Positions 18,816 to 25,466 of a DNA stretch of 41,756 nt are shown piece after piece. The translations under genes and the position numbers were made by a program. Source of the stretch: Pelagibius sp. (lineage in GTDB: Bacteria; Pseudomonadota; Alphaproteobacteria; Kiloniellales; Kiloniellaceae); NCBI RefSeq assembly GCF_028289705.1, contig NZ_JANQOI010000040.1, positions 1-41,756 on the forward strand. The letters are read 5' to 3'. Under the pieces are notes generated by a model. The model searched no databases. It worked only from the letters and a program-made list of their open reading frames with translations, and was not told the DNA's origin. Each line of letters starts with the position of its first letter. Position 1 is the stretch's first letter.

Positions 18816-19493
18816 TCACCCGCCCCCTGCGGCTGCCGGGCGCCCGTCGCTGTTCGGCAATGGCAAGGTGAAATGAATGCGGACCTGGCCGGAAAAGGAC
18901 GGCATGAAGCCGGTCGAGAGGTGGGCGGAGGGCACCGCATCCTGCTCCAGCGTCCGCACCAGGGCGCCGGCCCGGCGCAGCTCCAGCAAATGGCCCGGCG
19001 TGGCGGCATCGCCGGCCTCGAGCCCGTAGAGGAAGTCGACCTGATAGTCCTGGTCGGCGTATCGCTCGTCCGTCAGGACCGCGGCGATGGCCTTGAGGGT
19101 GTCCAGGCCCTGCCCGCTCACTACCGGGCTGTTGTCGGCGAAGAGATCGCCGGCGGGCATGTCCACCTGCAGGGTCCGGGTGTTGGCGGCATCGCTGCGC
19201 TGGACCACCGGAAGGGTATCATCGAAAAGCCGGCCGAGGGCCTCGGCGATGTCTTCCTGTCCTTCGAAGATATCGAGGGCGGCAGCTTCGGAGGAACGGC
19301 TGTGATCCGCCGGTACGATGCCGCGAAAGGCTTCCCGCACGCTTTCGAGAACCGCCGTGCTGCGCTCGTGTTCAAAGTTCGAGAGGGCATTCAGCAGAAT
19401 GAAGAAGGCCAGCAGCAGCACCTTCAGGCTCAGCAGCGCCATGATGTGGCTATTGCTCTGCTGCTGGCCGGGTCGGAGCTGAGGGTCCGACAT
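18816..19493 (-). CDS. Degenerate MotB-like protein lacking the ion-binding Asp
   Basis: A 225-residue protein with an N-terminal membrane helix (HIMALLSLKVLLLAFFILLNALSNF) that aligns with the helix of its downstream neighbour (LLLAFFILLNALS with LLLTFFVLLYSMS). The position of the stator Asp is Ser22. The periplasmic part keeps an OmpA-like outline (LQVDMPAGDLFADNSPVVSGQG, LLELRRAGALVRTLE) but has lost the GHTD and NRRVEI-type motifs. It therefore cannot conduct ions as a normal MotB and may not bind peptidoglycan in the normal way. It starts seven bases after cheZ. A partner subunit for the MotB-like protein is the simplest inference. Confidence 0.8.
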   Translation of the reverse strand: MSDPQLRPGQQQSNSHIMALLSLKVLLLAFFILLNALSNFEHERSTAVLESVREAFRGIVPADHSRSSEAAALDIFEGQEDIAEALGRLFDDTLPVVQRSDAANTRTLQVDMPAGDLFADNSPVVSGQGLDTLKAIAAVLTDERYADQDYQVDFLYGLEAGDAATPGHLLELRRAGALVRTLEQDAVPSAHLSTGFMPSFSGQVRIHFTLPLPNSDGRPAAAGGG

Positions 19494-19500
19494 GGTGGGA

Positions 19501-20160
19501 TCACCCGAAGAGGGCGTCGATATCGTCCTGACTGATCGCGTCCTCGGGCAGCTGCGGCCCGTTCATCAGATCCTCATCAGGACGCGCCGGATCACCGCTG
19601 GGGGCCTTGGTCTTCTTTTCCGGCTTCTTCGGCGCATCGGAGGGCATGAGATCGTCACCGAAGGCATGCAGCAGGGCGTCGACCTTGCTTTCGACCTTCT
19701 GCAGCGCGGTCACCACCTTGGTGATGCGCTGGCCGGTGATGTCCTGAAAGCCACAGGCCTCGTAGATCGAGGTGATCGCCGTGGAAACCTGGTCGGCGAT
19801 CTCCTCCGGCATCTTCTCGGCCAGGGCCTCGATGGACTCGACGGCCTCGAAGATGGTGTTGGTCGCCTGTTCCGTGGAGCCGACGATGGCGGAAAGCTCG
19901 TCGGTGGCCGCCGGCAGATGCTCGGCGTTGATGTCGTCCGGGCGCAGGTCCGCGATTTCGGACCTTGCGGTATTGATGTAGCGGGCCAGCGCCTCGATGT
20001 CGGAATAGACCTTGAGGCTGACCGCCGACATGTCGCCTTCGATGGTCTCGACGATCGCTTCGACGATGGAGACGATTTCCTCCGGATCAAGCGATGCGTC
20101 CGCCTTCCGCAGCTCCTGCAGCTGCGATGCGATTTTTTCTTTGACGGCCGCGACAGCCAT
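19501..20160 (-). CDS. cheZ: CheY-phosphate phosphatase CheZ
   Basis: Dephosphorylates CheY-P to terminate the chemotactic signal. The 219-residue, mostly helical product has the catalytic segment CGFQDITGQRITKVV with Asp140 and Gln144 at the positions of the E. coli CheZ active-site pair (D-x3-Q). After a Pro/Lys/Asp-rich linker it ends in DDIDALFG, equivalent to the C-terminal CheY-binding peptide of CheZ. AAGGAG lies seven bases before the ATG. It is downstream of cheY and upstream of the MotB-like genes. CheZ is less common in Alphaproteobacteria than multi-CheY phosphate-sink systems. Confidence 0.92.
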   Translation of the reverse strand: MAVAAVKEKIASQLQELRKADASLDPEEIVSIVEAIVETIEGDMSAVSLKVYSDIEALARYINTARSEIADLRPDDINAEHLPAATDELSAIVGSTEQATNTIFEAVESIEALAEKMPEEIADQVSTAITSIYEACGFQDITGQRITKVVTALQKVESKVDALLHAFGDDLMPSDAPKKPEKKTKAPSGDPARPDEDLMNGPQLPEDAISQDDIDALFG

Positions 20161-20189
20161 AGTGCGGCTCCTTGCTCTGGAAGGGGCGC

Positions 20190-20579
20190 TTAAAAATTAC
20201 CAAGGACGGCAGTCAGCTTCGTCTTCAGCGTCGCCGCGTTGAACGGCTTGACGATGTAGTTGCTCACACCCGCTTCTTTCGCGGCGATCACGTTCTCGGT
20301 CTTGCTCTCCGCCGTGATCATGATGAACGGGAGCTCCTTGAGCTTGATGTCGGCCCGGACCTCGGTGAGCAGCTGCATGCCGCTCATCGGTTCCATGTTC
20401 CAGTCGGAGATGATCAGGTGATAGTCCTTGTCGCGCAGCTTCTGCAGGGCGGCGCTACCATCGGTGGCTTCATCAACGTTGTTGAAGCCGAGCTGCTTAA
20501 GCAGGTTTCGGATGATCCGCAGCATGGTCTTGTAGTCGTCCACGATGAGGATCGGCATGCCCATGTCGACTGTCGACAT
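20190..20579 (-). CDS. cheY: Chemotaxis response regulator CheY
   Basis: Single-domain response regulator that binds FliM when phosphorylated and changes motor rotation. The 129-residue product has the acidic pair Asp14-Asp15 (ILIVDD), phosphoacceptor Asp59 (LIISDWNMEPMSG), Thr89 (FIMITAES), Tyr108 (NYIVKPF) and Lys111, with GFNNVDEATDG and KEAGVSNYIVKPFNAATL as in CheY of the motor-binding type. AGGAG lies six bases before the ATG. It starts the cheY-cheZ-MotB-like operon, and a CtrA-like box lies about 75 bases upstream. No CheA, CheW or receptor genes are in the window. Confidence 0.96.
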   Translation of the reverse strand: MSTVDMGMPILIVDDYKTMLRIIRNLLKQLGFNNVDEATDGSAALQKLRDKDYHLIISDWNMEPMSGMQLLTEVRADIKLKELPFIMITAESKTENVIAAKEAGVSNYIVKPFNAATLKTKLTAVLGNF

Positions 20580-20650
20580 TACTCACTCCTGTAAGAAATC
20601 GTGCCCGCAGAAGGTGCCAAATCGTCTGACGGAAAAGCTAGTCAATCGGC

Positions 20651-20666
20651 GTTAATAGTCAGTAAA
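20651..20666 (-). promoter_or_regulatory. CtrA-like box upstream of cheY
   Basis: Read toward cheY the sequence is TTTA-CTGACTA-TTAAC, one mismatch from TTAA-N7-TTAAC and the same variant as upstream of flgB. It lies 72-87 bases before the cheY start in a region with lower GC content, as expected for a promoter. Confidence 0.5.
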
Positions 20667-20693
20667 AACCGTTGAAAAAGCTGATAATTCCAA

Positions 20694-21380
20694 TCACTCG
20701 CGGGGGATGGGAAGTTCTCGCCGCTGCGCCAGCTCAAGAGTGACGGTCTTGGCGCGCTGCGGATTCATCTGGGCCAGGATGGGCGCCGACTTGCGCTCCT
20801 TCATGCGCTCGATCACCTCCAGCAGCACATCCATGTCGAGCTCTTCGAAGATCCGCGCCGCCTGCTTCGGCTTCATGCTCTCGTAGATCTTAACGAGGCT
20901 CTTCATCTGTGCCTCGGTCTGCTCGTCGTGCTGGACCAAAAGCGCCTCGATGGTCTCCTGAAGGCCCTCCAATTCGCGGATCTTCTGCTCGATCCGCTGT
21001 TCCGCCGCCTTGAGCAGCACTTCGCGCTCGTCGACCTCGCGGGCCCGCTGCTCCAGTTCCTCACGGCGTTGGGAGAGCGCCTGCAGCAGGCTGAGTTCCT
21101 CGTCGGTCAGATCGAAGATTTCCGAGGACAGATCGGTGATCTGGCCCTCCGGGACCGGAGCCTCCTCCGCAGCGGTGGCTTCGGCCATTTCGGCCGCCGG
21201 CTCGCCCGCGGTCTCGCCCGCCGTATCGGATCCGGCCTCCGTGGTGAGGGGCGGCGTCTCCGCATTCTCGGCCGCCAGGGCCGGCGCAAAGCCGTTGGCG
21301 CTATGCCAGACACCGGCCAGCTTGGCGGTCATGGCCAGGCCGGCGGCCAGGGCGAAGACGGGGAGAAGACGCAGACGCAT
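20694..21380 (-). CDS. MotE family flagellar protein
   Basis: A 228-residue exported or membrane-anchored protein. It has an N-terminal signal-type segment (RLRLLPVFALAAGLAMTAKLAGVW), an Ala/Glu/Thr-rich linker (about 38-78), and a long coiled coil (LLQALSQRREELEQRAREVDEREVLL...). A C-terminal MgtE-N/FliG-like helical domain follows (KIYESMKPKQAARIFEELDMDVLLEVIERMKERKSAPILAQMNPQRAKTVT). In Sinorhizobium, MotE is the periplasmic chaperone of the stator-associated protein MotC. There is no cysteine in this protein, so the disulfide dimerisation described for MotE cannot occur, and no MotC gene is visible. It is the last gene of fliL-fliM-DUF6468-motE. Confidence 0.8.
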   Translation of the reverse strand: MRLRLLPVFALAAGLAMTAKLAGVWHSANGFAPALAAENAETPPLTTEAGSDTAGETAGEPAAEMAEATAAEEAPVPEGQITDLSSEIFDLTDEELSLLQALSQRREELEQRAREVDEREVLLKAAEQRIEQKIRELEGLQETIEALLVQHDEQTEAQMKSLVKIYESMKPKQAARIFEELDMDVLLEVIERMKERKSAPILAQMNPQRAKTVTLELAQRRELPIPRE

Positions 21381-21406
21381 TTCAGGGGCTCGCGGGCGGT
21401 TTCGCT

Positions 21407-21967
21407 CTAGCGCATCGCCTGCAGCGTGCGCATCAGCTCGCTATCCGAACGGGAGAGCTTTCGCTTGGCCAGCTTGGCGATGCCGTTGGACGGTTTGGCC
21501 GGTTCCGACACCGGCGCTGCCGGGTCGTCCTGCATCGCCTTGCGTTCCATCTTGGTGATGCTCATGGGCGCGCGGTGCAGGGACTGCTTGGTCAGGCCCG
21601 CGGCCGCTTTGGGTTCCTCGCGGTCGTGCTTGCGGGAAGCCGCGATGGAAACTTCCAGCCGGTCGGCAATCTCGTTGCCTTTCTTCAGGAGAAAGGCCAT
21701 CTCGTCGGCCAGGCGGCAGGCGTCGTCGACCTTCTTGGCAAGGCCCTCACCCACGTCCTGGCTGCTGTCCCTGAGCGCCTGAAGGCCGTTTTCGGCCTTG
21801 TCGGTCGCCGCGGCGAAGTCGGCGACAAGCTTCTCCATCTCGCCACGTGCCGCGCGCAGCTCGCTGAGCTTGCGGTTCAGCACGGCGGCAAAGCCGATGG
21901 TGGTCAGCAACAAGACGCAAATGGCGACGTCGAGGACAAGACCGTAGTCTTGCAGCCAGGTCATCAT
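21407..21967 (-). CDS. DUF6468-type membrane-anchored coiled-coil protein
   Basis: A 186-residue protein with an N-terminal membrane helix (YGLVLDVAICVLLLTTIGFAAVLNRKL) followed by a cytoplasmic-looking coiled coil (LSELRAARGEMEKLVADFAAATDKAENGLQALRD...), a hydrophilic middle and a basic C-terminal segment (KLAKRKLSRSDSELMRTLQAMR). It matches what is known as the DUF6468 family, found in alphaproteobacterial flagellar clusters next to fliM and motE; function is undefined. It overlaps the fliM stop by four bases (ATGA), so it is translationally coupled to a switch protein. Confidence 0.75.
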   Translation of the reverse strand: MMTWLQDYGLVLDVAICVLLLTTIGFAAVLNRKLSELRAARGEMEKLVADFAAATDKAENGLQALRDSSQDVGEGLAKKVDDACRLADEMAFLLKKGNEIADRLEVSIAASRKHDREEPKAAAGLTKQSLHRAPMSITKMERKAMQDDPAAPVSEPAKPSNGIAKLAKRKLSRSDSELMRTLQAMR

Positions 21968-23034
21968 GATTCTCCCTCACGCACGATCTTTTCCGCCACC
22001 TGGACGGCGATGTGGCCGCCGCGCCGGCCCATGCGCCCCTTGAACATCGCGACGTCACCGCAGCGCAGCTCGACCTTGGAGCTGGGGTTGCAGTTCAGGT
22101 CCAACTGGCTGCCTTCGATCCATTCCAGGACTTCGCCCAGGGGCATTTCAACCTGATCCAGGACCGCGTCGATGCTGATGTCGGTCTGCCAGAGCTCGGC
22201 GGTCAGGTGCCCCTCCCAGATGGAGTCGCGGCCGAACTTCTCGCCCATGAACATCTGCAGCAGCAGCTCGCGCACCGGCTCCAGCGTGGCATAGGGGATC
22301 AGCAGTTCGATCAGGCCGCCACGGTCTTCCATGTCGACCCGCAGGGTCACCACGATGACCGCGTTGGCCGGCCTGGCGATAGTGGCGAAGCGCGGATTGG
22401 TTTCCAGCCGGTCGAAGCGGAAGGTCACCGGCGAAAGCGGGTCGAAGGCTGCCGAGAGGTCCGCCAGGACGACATGGACCATGCGTTCCACCAGGTTCCG
22501 TTCGATGGTCGTATAGGGTCGGCCCTCGATCCGCATGGCCGCTGTACCCCGCCGACCGCCGAGCAGCACGTCGACGATGGAGTAGATCAGGGCGCTGTCG
22601 ACGGTCATCAGGCCGTAGTTGTCCCACTCCTCGGCCTTGAAGACGGACAGCATGGCCGGCAGCGGGATCGAGTTCATGTGATCGCCGAAACGCGCCGAGG
22701 TGATGTTGTCGAGGCTGACCTCGACATTGTCGGAGGTAAAGTTCCGCAGCGAGGTGGACATCATGCGGACCAGACGGTCGAAGACCACCTCCAGCATCGG
22801 CAGGCGCTCGTAGGAGACCAGGGCCGAGTTGAGGATTGCCTGGATGCCGGATTCTTCACCGTCGTCGTCGCCGACCCCGGCAACGCCCAGAAGACTGTCG
22901 ATTTCGCTTTGATCGAGAACCCGTGTGGAGCCGCCCGCACCGCCAGCGGGGGCCGCGTCGTCGCCATCGGCCTCGGCCTCGCCCTCCTCGGCCATGGCCT
23001 CCCACTGCTCCATCATCGCTTCTTCGTCGGCCAT
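21964..23034 (-). CDS. fliM: Flagellar motor switch protein FliM
   Basis: C-ring protein that binds CheY-P. The 356-residue product has the CheY-binding peptide VLDQSEIDSLLG at residues 39-50. The middle domain contains LRNFTSDNVEVSLDNITSARFGDHMNSIP, the GGxxG-type LLGGRRG and PYTTIERNLVERMV, and a C-terminal SpoA domain follows (PLGEVLEWIEGSQLDLNCNPSSKVELRCGDVAMFKGRMG). The CheY peptide is normally within the first 16 residues; here an acidic, Gly/Ala-rich extension of about 38 residues precedes it. It lies downstream of fliL and overlaps the DUF6468 gene. FliN and FliG are not in the window. Confidence 0.97.
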   Translation of the reverse strand: MADEEAMMEQWEAMAEEGEAEADGDDAAPAGGAGGSTRVLDQSEIDSLLGVAGVGDDDGEESGIQAILNSALVSYERLPMLEVVFDRLVRMMSTSLRNFTSDNVEVSLDNITSARFGDHMNSIPLPAMLSVFKAEEWDNYGLMTVDSALIYSIVDVLLGGRRGTAAMRIEGRPYTTIERNLVERMVHVVLADLSAAFDPLSPVTFRFDRLETNPRFATIARPANAVIVVTLRVDMEDRGGLIELLIPYATLEPVRELLLQMFMGEKFGRDSIWEGHLTAELWQTDISIDAVLDQVEMPLGEVLEWIEGSQLDLNCNPSSKVELRCGDVAMFKGRMGRRGGHIAVQVAEKIVREGES

Positions 23035-23103
23035 CTGACTCAGTCTTTCTTGACCTGCCGCCCGCGGCTTCCTCGGCGCCCCGACAGGCGCTCCCGACAG
23101 GCG

Positions 23104-23628
23104 CTACTGGACGAGCATCTCCTTGAAGAGCACGTCGCGGACCTGAATCGGCTGTGCTGCGGTATTGACCCGGATCAGCAGCTCCTCGCGCAGCCGCTGC
23201 AGACCTGCCGAGCCACGGAGGTCTTCGATGCGAAGCTCACGCAGATAGACCTGGAAGTTGTCAACGACGCGTGGCAGCAGGGTCGTGATCTCGTCGCGGT
23301 CCGCCTCGTTGGTCAGCTCCAGGCTGATGGAAATCTTGAGGTAGCTTTTCTTGCGGCCGCTGGAGTTGAGGTTCACCAGCATCTCCGGCAGGTCGTAGAA
23401 GACCGCCTTGCTGGCAACCGGTTCGATCACTTCCTCGACCACCGGCTCCGGTTCCTTGCCGAGCAGAGGGTCGAGCAGACCCGCCATGAAGGCGCCGGCA
23501 CCGGCGGCGATCAGCAGAAGGATCGGCAGGATGATGAAGAGAACCAGCTTCTTGCCGTTCATGCCCCCTTTCGGGGTCGCTTCGATCTCGACGTCAGCGA
23601 TGTCCTGAGTAGCCGCCTCATCGGCCAT
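23104..23628 (-). CDS. fliL: Flagellar basal body-associated protein FliL
   Basis: Single-pass inner-membrane protein that surrounds and supports stator units. The 174-residue product has a short cytoplasmic tail, one membrane helix (KKLVLFIILPILLLIAAGAGAFMAGLL), and the periplasmic FliL/SPFH-like domain. That domain reads FYDLPEMLVNLNSSGRKKSYLKISISLELTN and ends RVNTAAQPIQVRDVLFKEMLVQ. The ATG at 23628 is preferred; the in-frame TTG at 23637 is an alternative. It opens the fliL-fliM-DUF6468-motE operon and has a CtrA-like box about 60 bases upstream, as fliLM does in Caulobacter. Confidence 0.95.
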   Translation of the reverse strand: MADEAATQDIADVEIEATPKGGMNGKKLVLFIILPILLLIAAGAGAFMAGLLDPLLGKEPEPVVEEVIEPVASKAVFYDLPEMLVNLNSSGRKKSYLKISISLELTNEADRDEITTLLPRVVDNFQVYLRELRIEDLRGSAGLQRLREELLIRVNTAAQPIQVRDVLFKEMLVQ

Positions 23629-23687
23629 TGCAGTCAACCTATTCAGTTATCTTGAGTTTTCGACTGCCTAGAGCCTACGGATGGTTG

Positions 23688-23703
23688 GTTAAGACTTGGT
23701 TGA
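23688..23703 (-). promoter_or_regulatory. CtrA-like box upstream of fliL
   Basis: Read toward fliL the sequence is TCAA-CCAAGTC-TTAACC, one mismatch from TTAA-N7-TTAAC. It lies 60-75 bases before the fliL start, in the divergent region shared with flgF. Confidence 0.5.
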
Positions 23704-23737
23704 GGGGAGTGGTTTCCGCGCGGAGTTCTGTCGCCGA

Positions 23738-23765
23738 GGGCAAGTTCTGCCGGGCAAGCTCTGCC
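23738..23765 (+). promoter_or_regulatory. Tandem 14-base elements, possible FlbD enhancer sites
   Basis: GGGCAAGTTCTGCC (23738-23751) is followed immediately by GGGCAAGCTCTGCC (23752-23765), 13 of 14 bases identical. Each copy contains the inverted repeat GGCA-N5-TGCC. They lie 65-92 bases upstream of the sigma-54 promoter of flgF, the usual place for an enhancer-binding protein such as FlbD. A partial third copy (GGAGTTCTGTCG) precedes them. Confidence 0.5.
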
Positions 23766-23829
23766 CGAAATCGGCCCCCGGAGCGCGCGCCGCGGCCTGT
23801 GGCCCGGCGGAAAGGGCGAAATTCCGCCC

Positions 23830-23846
23830 CTGGCATGGGCCTTGCT
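23830..23846 (+). promoter_or_regulatory. Sigma-54 promoter of the flgF operon
   Basis: CTGGCATGGGCCTTGCT has the -24 GG and -12 GC separated by the required ten bases and matches the sigma-54 consensus TGGCAYG-N4-TTGCW. It lies 80 bases upstream of flgF on the same strand. Sigma-54 control of rod and hook genes is standard in Caulobacter-type flagellar hierarchies. Confidence 0.8.
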
Positions 23847-23925
23847 TCGAATGCCGTGCCGGAATGGCGGTCGAAGGCCGGCCCGGCGCCCAACTGCCCA
23901 ACGAGTAAAGCGATCAGGTAGAACT

Positions 23926-24654
23926 ATGGAGAATGCCGGTTATATCGCGCTGTCGCGCCAGATGACCCTGCGGCGGGAGATGGATGTGATCGCCAACAAC
24001 ATGGCGAACCTCAACACCCCCGCCTACAAGGGCCAGAGCATGCTTTTCGTCGAGTATCTGGAATCCACGGACTCCGGCGAGAAGATGAGCTTCGTTCAGG
24101 ACATCGCCCTGGTCAGGAACCTGACCGAGGGGACCATGAACGCCACCGATAATCCCCTCGATACCGCCATCTCCGGTGAGGGCTACTACGAGGTGGAGAC
24201 CCCCCTGGGGCCGCGCTACACCCGCAATGGCGTGTTTCGCCTGGATGCGGACCGGGCCCTGATCACCGCCTCCGGAGAAAAGGTGCTGGATGACGGCGGC
24301 AACCCCATCGTGCTGCCGCCCGACAGCAGCGACGTGACCATCACCCGCGACGGCACGGTCACCACCGACCAGGGGCCTGCCGGCAAGATCCGCGTCGTCC
24401 GCTTTGAGGACGAGCAGGCGCTGATCAAGCTGGCCGGCGGCCTATACGACGCCGACGGGCAGGACCCCCAGCCGGCAGAGGGCTCGGAGGTCGTGCAGGG
24501 CATGGTCGAAGGCTCGAACGTCGCCGGGATCATCGAGCTGACCAAGATGATCCAGACCGTACGCAGCTACAGCTCCACGGGCCGGATGGTCAACGACGAA
24601 CACGAGCGCCAGCGCCGGGCAATCCAGGCGCTCGGCGGCTCCACGCGGACATAG
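23926..24654 (+). CDS. flgF: Flagellar basal-body rod protein FlgF
   Basis: Distal-side proximal rod subunit. The 242-residue product has the rod-family N terminus GYIALSRQMTLRREMDVIANNMANLNTPAYKGQ, the central NPLDTAISGEGYYEVETPLGPRYTRNGVFRLDADRALITASGEKVL, and the C-terminal helix VEGSNVAGIIELTKMIQTVRSYSSTGRMV. Start ATG 23926 has AGG upstream and follows the sigma-54 promoter; the open frame extending further upstream is not coding-like. First gene of flgF-flgG-flgA-flgH. Confidence 0.94.
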   Translation: MENAGYIALSRQMTLRREMDVIANNMANLNTPAYKGQSMLFVEYLESTDSGEKMSFVQDIALVRNLTEGTMNATDNPLDTAISGEGYYEVETPLGPRYTRNGVFRLDADRALITASGEKVLDDGGNPIVLPPDSSDVTITRDGTVTTDQGPAGKIRVVRFEDEQALIKLAGGLYDADGQDPQPAEGSEVVQGMVEGSNVAGIIELTKMIQTVRSYSSTGRMVNDEHERQRRAIQALGGSTRT

Positions 24655-24668
24655 GTGAGGACGAAGCC

Positions 24669-25454
24669 ATGAGATCTTTGAACATCGGCGCGACCGGCAT
24701 GCTGGCTCAGCAGCTCAATGTCGAGGTCATCTCCAACAACATCGCCAACATGACGACCACCGGCTACAAGCGCCAGCGGGCCGAGTTCCAGGACCTGCTG
24801 TACCAGAACATGCGCCGCGTCGGCTCGGCCTCCTCGGACGCCGGCACCATCGTGCCGACCGGCGTTCAGCTCGGCCTCGGCGTCAAGTCGGCGGCCATCT
24901 ACCGGCTGTCCGGCCAGGGCAACATCCTGCAGACGGAAAACCCCCTCGACCTGGCCATCAACGGCCGCGGCTTCCTCATGGTGGAGCTGCCGAACGGCGA
25001 TACCGCCTACACCCGGGCCGGGTCCCTGCAGTTGAGCGCCGACGGCGACATCGTCACGGCCGACGGCTACGTCGTCCAGCCCGGCATTACGGTCCCCGAG
25101 GACGCTCAGTCGATTACCATCAACGAGAGCGGCGAGGTCTTCGCCGATCTGGCCGGCCAGGTCGCGCCGCAGCGGGTCGGGCAGCTTGAGCTGGCCAACT
25201 TCGCCAACGAGGCCGGCCTCGATGCCATCGGCAACAACCTGCTGCTGGAGACCGCCGCCTCGGGCCAAGCCTCCGTGGCAACGCCGGGGTCCGCCGGCTA
25301 CGGCACCATTCTCCAGGGCGCCCTTGAGACCTCCAACGTCAACGTGGTGGCGGAGATCACCAACCTGATCACCGCCCAGCGCGCCTACGAGATGAACTCG
25401 AAGGTCATCGAGTCCTCCGACGAGATGATGCGCAGCGTGACGCAGCTTCGCTAA
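24669..25454 (+). CDS. flgG: Flagellar distal rod protein FlgG
   Basis: Distal rod subunit. The 261-residue protein begins MRSLNIGATGMLAQQLNVEVISNNIANMTTTGYKRQRAEFQDLLYQ and contains the FlgG-type NPLDLAINGRGFLMVELPNGDTAYTRAGSLQLSADGDIVTADGY. It ends in the C-terminal helix LETSNVNVVAEITNLITAQRAYEMNSKVIESSDEMM. Length matches the family. It starts 14 bases after flgF. Confidence 0.97.
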   Translation: MRSLNIGATGMLAQQLNVEVISNNIANMTTTGYKRQRAEFQDLLYQNMRRVGSASSDAGTIVPTGVQLGLGVKSAAIYRLSGQGNILQTENPLDLAINGRGFLMVELPNGDTAYTRAGSLQLSADGDIVTADGYVVQPGITVPEDAQSITINESGEVFADLAGQVAPQRVGQLELANFANEAGLDAIGNNLLLETAASGQASVATPGSAGYGTILQGALETSNVNVVAEITNLITAQRAYEMNSKVIESSDEMMRSVTQLR

Positions 25455-25466
25455 GGCGGGGATGAA

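Noticed and set aside
23738-23765. Reading the GGCA-N5-TGCC elements as sigma-54 promoters for fliL on the minus strand
   Set aside because: The GG and GC dinucleotides are eight bases apart instead of ten, so they cannot be -24/-12 elements.
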